Source: Moniliophthora roreri
Lineage: Eukaryota; Basidiomycota; Agaricomycetes; Agaricales; Marasmiaceae
Assembly: GCA_001466705.2 (NCBI GenBank)
Contig: LATX02000078.1
Location: forward strand, 868,001 to 932,000
Reading direction: 5' to 3'
Length of the DNA stretch: 64,000 bases
In this document: piece after piece, positions 1 through 14,911 of the stretch
Numbering within the stretch: the stretch's first letter is position 1
How the letters are laid out: each line of letters starts with the position of its first letter
Notes under the pieces: generated by a model
The model's input: the letters and a program-made list of their open reading frames with translations, nothing else
Databases searched by the model: none
What the model was told of the DNA's origin: nothing
Made by a program: the position numbers and the translations under genes

Positions 1-10
1 TGTTGTGTAG

Positions 11-419
11 TGTCATCGTGGTATTGATTCAGAGGCGGGCCATAATCCCACTACATGTTGTGATTGCGGGGAAAAGGTGAGCTATACGGTGTACTGGTAT
101 CATGCTCCTTCTCCCTCTTATGTACTTTATCGCAGGGTCATATTAGTGAATGGTGTCCCAAACCGCGGGTGTGTAGCTCCTGTGGATCTGAAGAGTGAGT
201 AGGCGGCTACCTCGTCAGAAAGAAGATCAGCTTATCTTCTGTAGTCACGTCGCAACTGACTGTGATAAATGGGACCTTACATCAGAGAGAATTGAAGAGA
301 TGATCAAATTTTTCCAACAAGCGGTGAGAGAGTTTGGCGAATCCGAGGAACCTGACTTATTTGGTTTATCCCTGCAGCGAACTACCCATCATCCGACAGG
401 ACTGCATCGACTCCGGTGA
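11..419 (+). CDS. CCHC zinc-knuckle protein, 3' end (partial)
   Basis: This is the last part of a gene that runs off the left edge. Position 8-10 looks like a TAG splice acceptor, and an exon opens at 11. Removing introns at about 77-135 and 195-244 gives consecutive zinc knuckles of the form C-x2-C-x4-H-x4-C (CCDCGEKGHISEWC, then CSSCGSEDHVATDC), preceded by a GHNPTTC that ends an earlier knuckle. A third possible intron (324-377, 54 nt) keeps the frame, and the stop is at 417-419. Tandem CCHC knuckles bind single-stranded RNA or DNA, as in Air1/Air2 of the TRAMP complex, but too little is visible to choose a family. Both knuckles are cut by an intron just before the histidine. Confidence 0.6.
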
Positions 420-1436
420 CAGCGCTGCTTGGTGTAGTTTCTACCCTTTAGCCCCTTTCGGTCTATTTATGTCAAACCTAGCAGCTAGAATGTATATGAT
501 TGACACCATTGCACTGGCAACTCAGGCTTGCCATATACCATATGAACCATATGAACCATGGGGCGTCCCGCGGCCGTCGTCTCAATGAATGGGGCACAAA
601 TCCGCAATCACATAATAAAATCTTTTTTTTTTCATTCGTTCGCATTAGGCGGTCCGCGCGCGCCGCAAACTGCAGAGGGATAAATTCGAGCTTTTCATCT
701 TGTTTTCATCGCTACGTCCCGATCAACACGACAGGCACATGCTACACTATATATGTTGAACAACAGATGCAATATGACCCATGATAAATTCTGTGTCGTT
801 CAGTCAACATTTTTACGTCCTTGGTTCACTAGGTACTGAGAGAAGCGAGTGTTTCTATAGCATTTTCACTTGAGCGGCGGAATTTCGTCTCTCCCGGAAA
901 ATATATCAAGTGACTGCGGCGCCTACAATCTTTGACTGGTGGCAACCGCAGCAAGAACGCAGGCACTGTGCGACGTACGGACAGCAGAGTAGAGCGCTAG
1001 TTCGGCCAACCACTGCTCATCTTCTCAGAAGCTACTAGTTGGGCTCATGAATGAATCAGCGTTAGACTGAACGCCATGTATTGCTCTTTGAAGAGGCTGG
1101 ACATCTCTCAAACTGCTGCTTGAGCTGCTGAGCACTTCAGGCTCGGGGGAAAGTGTGGACCGTCGGTTCCGGTTTTCGATCACCATTCGATCATGATACC
1201 AGAGATCTGTTGATGCCGGTATAAAGATAGGCAATATACGGATAAGCTAATAGACTATATACAGAAATAGATAAGATTCGGTGAGCGAACTAATCGTAAC
1301 AAGCGACGGTGTCATTACGCAGGTACGCTTTTCAATTTCATGTACGTTCTTCCCTTCCTTGTTCTATCCACCACCACCACCACATTGAGCAGATCTCCGC
1401 CATATACTCCACCTTAATTTCGCTCTTTCTTCCTTC
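420..1436. other. Intergenic, no gene seen
   Basis: About 1 kb between the zinc-knuckle gene and the Zn2Cys6 regulator. It has only short uncorroborated open frames, a T-run near 621-630 and a CCACCACCACCACCA stretch near 1370. It should hold the 3' end of the first gene and the promoter of the second, but I see no convincing element. Confidence 0.5.
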
Positions 1437-4400
1437 ATGTCAGGATATCGCCCATACAAGGCGGCAGATTTGCACCGTAGCTCTGGACAAAGTTCCTCAG
1501 CGGGCTCTGGAAATGCCAGTACAAAATCTGGGCACTCAAGCTCATCAAAAGCAAACAAACGAATGCGGTGAGTATCTTTTCATCGTAACTGGTATGATAC
1601 TTATTCTCAATGTCATCTTTCTTTCAAAAGAGGCGAGATAGCTTGTGCTGAGTGCCGGTTGGTCTCTGACTTACTTGTGGTGTGTCAGCGAACTGAGTTG
1701 TGCTGAGTACAGACGGTTAAAAATTCGATGCGATCGCATAGTGCCCTGCACAACATGCGTCAAGCGTGGATGTGCAGCTTTGTGTCCAAATGGTGTGTGT
1801 GTGAATGGGGTAATGAAAGATGACACAACTCATCTAAGAGAATCACAGGTACAATTCCTCCAGGACAGAGCAGTCGGTACGTGGGATATCGTAAATTGTG
1901 GTTGGAGCCCCGCACTGATACCCAACTTTCTCACGTAGATTTGTCCTTGCTGCAACAGAGCACTTGGAGTTGGAGCTGGCAAAACTTGAAGCTCGTCGAC
2001 ACGCACTGGAAGATGCTCTAGCAATAGAACAAGCCGCAGTATCCGATCAACCGCACCCTCTTCTGGAGTTGGAGTTTCAGGATGAGGACAAGAAAGACTT
2101 GGATGAGCTGCCAGGCGAAAGGACCCAGTCAAATACCCCAGAAATTAAGACAGAAGATGCTAGTGAAGAACCGGCGTCTAATCCAAGCGATGCCCTGGGT
2201 ACCTTATACATTGCGAGGGGTGGAGTAGCCCGCTTCTTCGGTCCTTCTGGTGGATCAGAGGTATTATCCCTTCTGTCCTTTGGCGCGGTCGCGTGCTGAT
2301 CTTTTAATTTTTTCTGTAGAGCCTTCTTCTTGTACGTGTACTGATAACCATCTCTAGGCAACTATCATTTATTCCACTTTAGGGTACCAACCAAGAAAGT
2401 TCACCGTCTATATCAAAATTCGATCGCCTTCCCGAGCTCGATGCTTCATATCTTCCCGACGAAATTATTCGTTGTTGCGATTGCTTCCCGCTGACGGCCA
2501 ACCTCCCCACTTCATCGATTCAGGCATCCATAGAGTCGTTTCTCCCTCCAATAGAGCGTGCAGTAGGGCTTTGTAACACATTCCTAGAGCACTTATCTTG
2601 GATGTTCCATATCGTTTCCCGACAGGAAATCGTTGGGCGAATAATACCCTCAGTATACAAACAGAATGGCCTGCCATATGGACCACATCAGCTCGCATTG
2701 ATGCTGGTTGTACTCGGTATCGGTGCGCTGGTGGACCTAAACCTGGAGCCGTACAACCTAGAGGCTCAACATTATTATCGCCTTGCTCGTGCGGCGATGG
2801 CCCTGCAGTCAGTATTGACTCAGCCCTCAATCGTGACTGTAAAGGTCATTCTTTTTTGCTCAGAGGCCTTACTCGAAGTTGACTGGTCTACTACAGGCGC
2901 TGCACCTGATGAGTATCTATAATGGTATGAGCGGGAAGGAGAGTAATCTTGAACAGTCTTATGCTCTTCTGAATCTTGCGGGACAAGTTGCTACCCGAGT
3001 AAGTGTCAAATTATCTTTCGCGTCGTTCTTCACTTACTTTCAGGCATAGATCGGTATACGTGCGCTCAATCACTTGTAATAAAGCCGCGATTTGATGCTG
3101 ATTATGACCGTCTGGTTAAAGATGTCGACCCTTTGATGTGGAAGTTTGAAGGGCGGGAACTATATGAACGCAGAGTATACTTTTGGAACTTATTGTCTGC
3201 CACGTTATGGCAGGTGAGGAATTCAGAAGCATTCGTTTACGACTAATAATTCACATTGCTTACCATTTCAGAGCCTAGTTACCGGAAGGCCACCTGCCAT
3301 ACTTTCCAACTATATTGATTGCAAGATCCCCACGGCAGAAGAAGAGAACACATACCAGCAGGGCGAGGTACCTCTCGGTTGTGAGTATCGGTCTTCTCGA
3401 AATTCGAGGCTCGAGTCTGAAATAGATGTAGTTGGAATTTGGGGCTTCAGAGCATCCATAGAATGTTTACTGCCTGTTGTGCGCGCAACGCTAGGCACTC
3501 AACCTCCTGATTACGAGAAGGTGCTTGAACTGGACAAGAAAATACGACAGTTTGCTACACCGCCTCTCACCTTCGACAGCCATCCCTCTGATGATAGAAC
3601 TGCGCACTCGATGCGAAATTTCGTTAGGTCCCATTACCAAGATCTCAGTGAGTAATTGACAAGTCATAACGCGTCATCTCATGTCATTCACATCTTACGC
3701 AGTGTTGTTGTACCTTCACCGATCCTTCTTCCTTCAAGCAATGACCGACTACCCTGCAAACCCCTTGCTCAGCCCTTACAGCAAGTCAGTCACCACGGGA
3801 TACCAAAGCGCATGCTGTGTGTTAGAAGATACTCGTACTCAGTTCATGAAGAAGCCTCTTCTTACTTCGCGAGTGTGGAGAATCTGGTCCTTTGCTTTCG
3901 CTGCTGCCGTATGTCTCACCATCTGTACCTAGTTGTCAATTTCTCACAGATTCAACTATCAGGTCGTCGTCGGAACCGTTGCGATGCGCGGACTACATCT
4001 TAATTTGAACCCTCCAGCTATTGAACAAATGCAAATGACATGTAGACTATTCAGAAAAGCTGCCACTACGAATAGTCGTGCCGCGAAGGCTCTGGTGTGT
4101 TTCCAGACTGATTAGTGACTCTTCACACCACTAACTCAACAAATAGCCTGTTCTAGAAACCATACTGCGGAAAGCTCTCGAAGCCCAGAGATCCAACTTT
4201 GATATAACTCAAAACCAGATCATACTCGACAATACAGGCTCCCCAGCTGGGAGCACCGGTACTTCCGAATCCTCATCGACCAGTGCCGACAAGGACGAAA
4301 TATCAATAATCGTGGGCCGCCCCACGGTCATATATTCAGATGAGCGGTCGAAACCAAGCGACGACGCATCTGCATCGTCTATCCAAGGATCATTTACTCA

Positions 4401-4935
4401 TCACCCCCCTTTGCGGTCTTCACAGACTTTACCAGCAGATTCAATTCTGTCCCAGCCTCTTACCAGGGCATATGACCAACATCCTTCTATGGATTTAGTA
4501 CACGAATCCGCCGTCCCTGTTATCAAAATAACCACACCTGCGATTACTGGTTCACGAGCCCACGGTCAACACAGCACCGGACCTCAAACCCAATCCACTT
4601 TCTCACATTTTACGCAATCTGATTTGTCTGAAGGCTGGGAAAGCCTTTTTCATGAGACTTCGAGACCGATATACCAGCATCGGTTGAACCAGCAAGATTT
4701 CCTTTCTGGTCAACCTCGGAATCCAGGTCACAACCGAGCGAGTTTATACGAAGATTGGTTGAATCAAGGAGGTCAAGGGACGCAATCGCATACGCAGGTT
4801 GCTCAAGATTATGGGTTTGAAAATGGGGGCGTCTCCCATCACCCATTTGCGCTAGATAGAGGTAGTAACAATGGTGCTTCCTTCACTGACCGATGGACAT
4901 CGTTCATGAATTATGATTTCATGGGCAGCTTGTAG
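1437..4935 (+). CDS. Zn2Cys6 fungal-specific transcription factor
   Basis: Nuclear sequence-specific regulator. The start ATG at 1437 opens a Ser-rich leader. A Zn2Cys6 cluster follows (CAECRRLKIRCD, then CTTCVKRGCAALCPNG), then the linker RFVLAATEHLE and a coiled-coil-like ELAKLEARRHALEDALA. The large fungal_trans-type middle domain contains LHLMSIYNGMSGKESNLEQ, FWNLLSATLWQSLVTGRPP and FGIWGFRASIECLLPVV. The tail is Ser/Gln-rich and ends FMNYDFMGSL. The DNA-binding region is unusually fragmented: introns at 1568-1630, 1658-1712, 1793-1848 and 1877-1938 leave exons of only 27 and 28 bp. In all, about 15 exons give roughly 900 residues. Target genes cannot be inferred. It converges on the S28 peptidase gene, 138 bp away. 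Confidence 0.88.
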
Positions 4936-5073
4936 CTAGTGTTTTGTCTTGTTGTATCCTCTGTATACCCGTCCTCAATGTAGCCTTAGAACCCTCGTCA
5001 TCACCACAATGATCATCATGTTCTGTAGATTCTTGAATGAACATCTTAGGACGTACAACCCCAATTGAGACCA

Positions 5074-7315
5074 TTAATATTTCTTCCAATCCTTCAACCA
5101 TTCCTTGACAAATTCAATCATTTCTTCATGAATCTTCCGAATGAACTCGGGCTCGTCCTCCAGGTTTTCTAGTCCGTTCTCGTCCCAGTGGTGAACAGCG
5201 CCTGTTTCGCATTAAGTGTCAGTATGAACGCCATACCTATTTGAAAGCCAAACTGACCTGGAATAAGCTTGAACGGCCGAATGAGGGTATCTGGTCTGTC
5301 CTTTGCATAGTACGTGCTATGAGGGGTATCGGGCATCCAGGGATCAACTAACATCGACGATCAGCGACTGCTCTTTCACCACAAGATGAGGAAGGGATAC
5401 CTTCTCCGTCAATAATAGCCAACCGATCAGCGGCAATATCGAAATCACCCAAGACATTGACCTCGGTGACGTTGGGGAGCGCAGGTACTGTGAAGAACTC
5501 GCCAGGAAGGTAGGCTTGTTGGCAGATTTTGGCTAGGTATTCTAGAGTCAATAGGTCGGATACGATACGTGGGATGCGGTGGCTTGGAGGTGAAGTCTAA
5601 GTGATGGAACGTGAGCAGGAGAGTGAGTGTGTTCGTAGGTGATCGTTGACCGTACCGTGAAATAGCCCCACTGAGTGCAGACTTGGAACTGCCATAACCT
5701 CCAGTCCTTGTCTAGCCCCGTGTCTTGATATTGGGAATCGTCAAAGGTGCCGAAACACTAGGTTGTGGATGATAAACGACGACGGCAGAAGAATCTGATC
5801 CTCAACTCACCTCTTCCTGTGTGGATGAAGAAGGGCATCGTGCTACAACGTGCTGAACTGGCATCAGCGTCATCCGTTAAAGTATGGGAAGGACACGTAC
5901 CTCCTTGATATAATTGGCATAGTTGGCGAGTGCAAAGTCCACAGCAAGGCCATCACTAATCGAAACCAGCCTTTCTGGGTGTTCGTAGTCCAACAGGGTT
6001 ACGGAAAAGTCCAAGTCGGAGGGGGGTTCATTGATAGCATCGCAAAAACGATCGAATGTCGTGCTGCCTACTGCTGGATCCCAATTCTTGCTTTGCCACG
6101 AACCAAGAGGACTCTGTACGACTTGACTATTACGTCGAAACGACTGAAGAATAGAAGCATACCGTGATGAGTGATACAAAATCGACATCATGCTTCAAAT
6201 CAGTGATACCAAAGCGTGATTTGAGCGCTGCACTTGCGGTTGCGTTTCCCTTCGTCAGTATTGCGTCAATGGTTTTCACCGACTCGTGAAGGTGGTTCGA
6301 ACAGGTTGCGTTGGCAGCTTTACGGATGACATCCATATATTCCCAGTTGCTGAGCGCGGCATGGGTAACACCTAGAAAGGGAGCGTTACATGTGGTCATC
6401 AGTGGATTTCATTGCGATATCGTAAACACTGACCACTGGATGCGATAGCTCCAAAAACGAGTTCCGGATAGAGCACACGCATGTGGGCGGAACGAGCCCC
6501 TGCATATGAGCCCTAGTCACGAGTGCGGTGTAAGATTAGACCCAGCATGAGGATGAAGGGGGCTAACGCCGTAATAAATCCAAGGCGTTCCTGGCGCGGT
6601 CAGGTCTTCGCCCACTCCAGGAAGCTTGACGTTGGCCATAAAGTTTGCGCTATCGGCAGCGGCTTGTTCATTGTTCAGGAATCTGAAAAATGAATTTTAG
6701 GAGTAGGTCAGGGGTGCTTTAACTGGGTAATACCTGAGGGAATCGGTGGTAAGGTCCTCAGTGACGAACGATTCTCCTGTATGGAAACCAGTTAGTCAGA
6801 AGTCAATTGCCAGTAACGTATTCATACCATAGTAGCGGTGCTCTAAGACAATACCGATGCCCCCGACAGCACGCGTAAGAATGTTGAGAATGCCAGTATC
6901 CAGGTAAGGAAGACGATCCTGAAATCACCGTTAAGTTGCAAACGTACCGTATAAAGAAAAGACAACACACCTCTCCGCTAGTCTCTCCTCCATCCAGGAC
7001 AAAGACGGGGCCACCAGAGCCAGGGACATAATTCCTTGTGCTGAACCAATAACGTTGCTGGAAGGTTTCATTCCTAGCTTTATCAAAATGGTCCACGGGC
7101 TGCTCAAACCATTGAGCGGGAAACTCCTCCTGACGACTCTGCACGTCGAGGTTCCTGTTCTGGACGATAATTCGCCTGGCGTCCGCCTTTGCTTGAGCGA
7201 TATGGAGCTTCTCGAGTTTCCATAGGTTTATACCCTGAGCGCCGAGGTTCTTGTTGAAGCCGGGCTCAATTGCGTGAACGAGCGAGCAAGCTGCCAGCAA
7301 AAGGGCGACCCTCAT
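5074..7315 (-). CDS. Secreted serine peptidase, family S28
   Basis: Prolyl-carboxypeptidase-like serine protease of the S28 family, predicted to be exported. The ATG at 7313-7315 begins a signal peptide (MRVALLLAACSLVHA). A mature part with WFEQPVDHFD, QRYWFSTRNYVPGSGGPVF and EHRYYG follows. The catalytic serine lies in GGSYAGARSAHMRVLYPEL near 6520-6480, with GAIASSG after an intron. The distal part has the Asp region (VDPWMPDTPHS) and the His region (PGAVHHWDENGL), where the family places its Asp and His. The gene is split by about ten short introns and ends TGG AAG AAA TAT TAA. It is divergent from the MYND-finger gene. S28 enzymes cleave after proline; the exact substrate here is unknown. 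Confidence 0.87.
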
Positions 7316-7497
7316 CGTAGTAGAAGATCAAGGCGATGCCGAAGCCGAGTTCGCATGGTAGAGGGGGTAATCAGAGATTCAGAAATATATATTTAGCGAC
7401 GTAAACAACCAAGATATGGTGAATTGATTATACGCCGGCCTTTCCTTTCATTCCTCCACCGCCTAGTCCCTCCTAGACCTCTTTGTCTCTCACTACC
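7316..7497. promoter_or_regulatory. Bidirectional promoter, S28 peptidase / MYND gene
   Basis: Only 182 bp separate the two divergent start codons. An AT stretch (AAATATATATTTA, about 7383-7395) could serve as a TATA-like element, and a CT-rich tract precedes the MYND-gene ATG. Inferred from position only. Confidence 0.4.
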
Positions 7498-8831
7498 ATG
7501 TCTAAGCGACAACCACGATATTCCCTTTTCACTCCACCGACGCTCGATATGACAGAGCTTGTAGAGGATACCCTGGACCATGACAAGACTGATATGCTCA
7601 TCGACAAATGGCTGGAGCACCGTGGTCACCCTCATGATGCATACCATGATTGGTTCCTCAGCATTCGCGAGCGAAAACACGCTCATAATCAGAAGCAGAC
7701 TTTGCTGTGGAACAAGGGCGATTTCTGCCCAGAGAACGTCTTCATACGCACTGTAGATTCAGGGAGACTGATCCCACTCGATCGCACTTGGAGGACCCAT
7801 GTTTATTATCATCGGTCTATGCAGGACAGGAAGCTTCCAATGATGCCGGTCGTCTTCACGATGGTGCGTTTCGGCGTCATTTTGTAGAGTTTACCATTTC
7901 AGTGACATTTCTTTCACCAAAAAAAGTTGCCGGAATTGGTGCTTCTCAGAGGCATGCATGACAACGGTTGTGATGATATCTACATCATAGTGACGGATCT
8001 GAAGAGGCAGGAGATGGACGATGTGACGGAATACTTCAAACTCGTATGTCGACACACTTTTGGACGTGTCTGCAAACCGAGTATGGAACGCCAGATTCAA
8101 TACGAAAGTCAGCCTGCTATTTTCCGTTTCAACATTACGATTCTTGACGTCCTCAGTAGACATGCGAATAACTCACATGCTTCATCGTCATCGAAGGCTA
8201 CCCTGTTTCCCCCAAATCGACCTCACATTCCGTGCACTGCTCTATGAAAAGAGGCCGCGTTTCCTTATTCTCTTCTCCCACCAAACGACCTCGTATTCCC
8301 AGATTCTTTTCACGCATCCCTCATATGTTCCTGACGAAAACATCTATTTCGATTACCCCACTGGATGTACGTCCATCACCTTCAAGCTTGTTCCAATTGC
8401 TTATATTCATATTTCCAGGTTTTAACCCTTGTTGCAAAGACGACTGTGAGATGATACGATTTCCCAGGCGTGGTCTGGAAACGGCTGCGGTCTTAGATAT
8501 CAAACGGGGCGGAAAGTTCGGCAAAAAAGTAAAGGAAAGGATAATGTGCAATTGGATTGATTGCGACGTGTGCTTTGTCGAAGAACCTGCGCAGGGATTC
8601 AGAAGAAGCAATCGGGATTCGGTCGAAGAAACATCCACTGATGGCGGCCGCGGCAGCACCGAAGGCTCCGAGGAAAGCGTCACCTCCGCTTCCTCCACGA
8701 ACAGCAAACGCAAAGTGGGGCCAATACCTGGTCAGCTTTGTAGTAAATGCCGCTTGGTCCGATATTGTTCCATTGAACATCAGAAGAATGATTGGGAAGA
8801 GCACCGTCGGGTGTGCATCAAAATGACTTGA
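7498..8831 (+). CDS. MYND-type zinc-finger protein
   Basis: Exon 1 runs from the ATG at 7498 to about 7863 and continues at 7927 (LPELVLLRGMHDNG). The C-terminus carries a MYND finger: CNWIDCDVC, then after a Ser-rich insert LCSKCRLVRYCSIEHQKNDW and EEHRRVC. MYND fingers mediate protein-protein contacts. Upstream of it, YFDYPTGCFNPCCKDDCEM and LDIKRGGKFGKKV read well after removing an intron at about 8368-8419. The middle (8044-8260) needs one or two more introns that I cannot place with certainty, because the frame must shift between FRFNITILD and PRFLILFSH. The N-terminal part is unrecognised. Confidence 0.65.
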
Positions 8832-9170
8832 AGAAGATACCATTACTGCCAATTTCATCTCGGATGCTTTATGTAAATCTTGGGCTCACCTTTCACGTTT
8901 ATGTATCCTTCCATTCGGGCGTGGTTTCAAATGGTATATTATCCATCCCATGTATACGGACGTTCGCCGAATCTTGTACACCTTCAATATTTATTGCTTC
9001 TCCTGTTACTGTATTGTTCTCATACACGTTCTTTGTACGTTTATACCTGATTGTAGACCTTTGCTTCAACGAGTGTGAAATCACCTTGCAACAAGATGAT
9101 GATGATGCAAACTACGGTTACATGAGCGATAGACATTAATTTAGATAATATGCAGATGCTTTTATATGGG
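8832..9170. other. Convergent 3' gap
   Basis: 339 bp between the MYND gene and the 3' end of the GH47 gene. No coding signal seen; presumably both 3' UTRs. Confidence 0.5.
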
Positions 9171-11549
<2,379 letters not shown>

Positions 11550-11976
11550 TGCAACGTAGCAACGTAGCAACAATCCCGAGATTTACATCTGCCAGTAGAA
11601 GAGGAACAACCGCGGATACGGATACGGATACCAGTGGACCCTTTTTTCGCCGGTAAACCTGCCGTTATGATGCGCCTGCTGGCAGAGCTGCAATGCCCGA
11701 GATATAGCCATTGTTAGCGATTCTCCCTACCAACAAGTGAGCGGGTCCATACTTGGGTTTGTGAGATATACATGATATACAAGGAAACATAGTGGTGAAA
11801 GGGAAAGATATTTATTTGACGGAGAGGACTATGCCAAATAGAAAATCCCCGTTGCAGTAATTCTGCTCCCATCACTGGAAATTTTGCTTCCAAACTTCCA
11901 TGCAGCCGCCAAAGTCTTTGCTTCATCTTTTCTGACCTTGCCACTCTGGATAACCTGCTCTAGATCTTAGTACTCC
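11550..11976. promoter_or_regulatory. Bidirectional promoter with short tandem repeats
   Basis: 427 bp between divergent GH47 and helicase starts. It contains a near-perfect direct repeat of GCAACGTA units (11551-11573) directly upstream of the GH47 ATG and three GGATAC units (about 11613-11631). No TATA box stands out. Both repeats could be regulatory or merely slippage products. Confidence 0.4.
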
Positions 11977-14774
11977 ATGGGGGCAAAGCTACGCTTGTTC
12001 AATGACAGCCGCAAAAATTCTCATCACCGGGAACGATTCCAAAAGCGACCAAAACCTGTTTGGGTGGACGTTAGCGACGACGAAGGGAAACGGAAGAGAA
12101 AGCACCTCAAGATCAATGGTGTATCGTCGCCAAAGTTGAACGGAAAACATATAGGATCGCCTTCACAGTCACAAAAACCGCCCCGGAAGGTGGTGAACGA
12201 CCAAGTGCACATGGAGGAAGATGTGGATATAGGTTTTCATGGCGGAACGTCTTCCTCCGATATACCAGCGGCGACGTCGTCGAAGCATGCTGCTATACTT
12301 GAGCAACGCGCGAATCTGCCTATAGCGAAAGGTACGTCTGAATAATCTTAAAGGCGCGACTTGAGTACTAAAAAGTATCATGTTACAGGCAAAGAAGCAC
12401 TTATTAATGAATTTCGTTCAAACGATGTGTGTGTGCTGCTAGGAGAGACTGGTTCCGGGAAAACAACTCGTGCGTCCATTTTCTCGTTTTTTTGTGCCCA
12501 CAAAAGCTGACTTGGGTCCAATTACCAGAGGTTCCCCAATATCTCCTGGAATCTGGACTCGCCGGCAATGGAATGATCGCTGTAACACAACCAAGAAGGG
12601 TAGCTGCTACTTCGCTGGCTGCCCGTGTCGCTGCAGAACAGAACGTCAAAGTCGGGTCGCTGGTCGGATATTCAGTGCGTTTCGACGAACGGAGCGGCCC
12701 AGACACGCGCATCAAGTACCTGACGGATGGTATGATCGTCAGAGAACTTCTGTCCGATCCATTGCTCAGTAAATATAGCATCCTCATCGTGGATGAAGCA
12801 CACGAACGCTCACTACGTACCGACCTTCTTATTGCGAACCTCAAGACGATACAAGCGCAGAGGAATGGATCGTCTGATGTAAAGGGCAAGGGGAAGGAGA
12901 GGGAAAATCCTGCCAACCCGCTCAAAATCATCGTAATGAGTGCGACGCTTGATGCAGAAAAGTTTGCCAAATTCTTCTCCGGGTGCGTTTCGTGTTGATT
13001 ACATTCTTGAATATGACCGACAACTTCAACTCAGCTCCAAAGTGATCTACGTTCAAGGTCGTCAACACCCCGTCACGATATACCATTCTTCTCAGAGCCA
13101 AGTGGACTATGTGGACGCGGCAATGCGGACATTTTTCCAAATACATACAGACCAACCGCCTGGAGACGTCCTGATATTCCTTCCAGGTATTCGTTCTATG
13201 CTATACCCCGAACGTGTCACTAACTAAGATATAGGTCAGGAAGACATAGAAAGCTTAGAAAAATCGATACGACTATACGCGAATCAACTACCGCAAAATC
13301 AGCAAGATGTGTGTATTGGCTCCGGGTGCTTAATTGCGGACTAACAATCCCGTTAGGTTCTAGTTTGCAGCATGTACGCCTCGCAAGCGCCAGGACAGAA
13401 CGCCAAAGTGTTCAACTCGACACCACCGAATACGAGAAAGTGTATATTGGCTACCAACATCGCGGAAACGTCAATCACAATACCGGGTGTAAAATATGTG
13501 ATAGACACAGGCAAATGTAAAGAGAAACGATATCTCGCGAAAAATACCGGCGGTGGTGAGTTTACCTTCCTCAAGTGACAACCCTGGCACCTCATCCTCT
13601 GCCTTTTCAGGCTTTGATACCCTTTTGACCCGGGATATTACCAAATCATCTGCTATGCAGCGGGCAGGTCGTGCAGGTCGAGAGGTCGGAGACTCTTTGA
13701 ATGCTTTTAGCCCTTCTCTAATAGCAATCAGGGCGTTGGTTACTGTTTTCGACTTTACACGGAAGATTCCTTCAATTCTATGGCATTATCTGCTGAACCA
13801 GAGATTCTGCGTTGTGGGCTGGCATCTCCCATGTTACAACTAAAGTGTTTGGGTCAGGATCTAGAAACACTGGACCTGATGGATAAACCCGATACTGACT
13901 CTAGTTCGTGCTCAATATCCTCGCTTGATTCTTTCTGACCTTTCTTCCTAGTGATATCCGCCCTGAAAACTCTCTTCCTCATCGGAGCCCTTGATCAGAC
14001 TGGTCAAATCACTCAACTCGGACGAGAAATGGCCGCTTTCCCTCTAGAACCCGTATACAGTCGTGCAGTGCTCGCATCGAAAGAGTATGGCTGTACAAGT
14101 GAAGTATTAACCATCATCTCCGTCCTCTCCACCTCCTCCAAACTCTTCATCGACTCCTCCGAACAACGAGATACCGTATCCGAGGTACGCCGCAAGTTCC
14201 GGCATGCCTCTGGTGACCACCTTACGATTCTCAATGTCGTGCGTGCCTATCGGGATGTTGCGCTCTCGGAGAATAAAAGTGGGAGAAGGGAGTGGTGTAG
14301 GAAGCATTTTTTGAACGAGAGGGCGTTGATAGAGGCGAATGATATAAGGGAGCAATTGCAGCAGACGTGTGGACGACTTGGGATAGACTCAAAGGTATCT
14401 TGTAGCGACAAGGATGAGCCTATCATTCAGGCACTGGGACACGGGCTGGTGGCAAACACAGCATTCCTACAACCAGATGGATCGTACAAGCAGACCATGG
14501 GACAGTCAGTGAGTGAATACTGGGATTTGGGCAAGCTATTCCGGCTCATATTTCAATAGGTCGTCAAGATACACCCAAGTTCTTCACTCTGCGATAAAAA
14601 GGCCCCCACAATTATTTACGATGAAGTGGTCAGTTATATTCCCTTCGCAGATATTTGTATGTGCTGACATCGTGATGACAGGTGTATACGAATCAGATTT
14701 ATGCCCGTGGGGTGTCCATCATAAATAAAAGTTTCCTTGCCAGCCTGGGTGCTCTAAAGCTCCGACAGGCATAG
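11977..14774 (+). CDS. DEAH-box RNA helicase, DHX33/Dhr2-like
   Basis: ATP-dependent RNA helicase of the DEAH/RHA group. A basic N-terminal extension (FQKRPKPVWVDVSDDEGKRK) leads into motif I LLGETGSGKTTQVPQYL, Ia TQPRRVAA, II DEAHERS, III MSATLDAEKF, V TNIAETSITIPG and VI QRAGRAGRE. The HA2 and OB regions follow. The C-terminus reads VKIHPSSSLCDKKAPTIIYD then VVYTNQIYARGVSI, which matches the DHX33 arrangement better than the Prp2/16/22/43 splicing helicases. DHX33/Dhr2 proteins act in ribosome biogenesis; that role is inferred from family. About nine exons, roughly 750 residues, stop at 14772-14774. All ATPase motifs are intact. Confidence 0.88.
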
Positions 14775-14911
14775 TACTCTCGCTACACGTTGGATTAGAT
14801 ATGTCAGAGTGATCATGATGGCGTACATGAAGATCTTGACTGAGTCAGGCAGAGTGACCCGAACTTCGTGGGAACTTGATATTTTCTTTGCTTCGAACCA
14901 AAACGTTTACC

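Noticed and set aside
1025..1234. 69-residue minus-strand frame in the first intergenic
   Set aside because: No family resemblance, and the region has no supporting splice or promoter structure.
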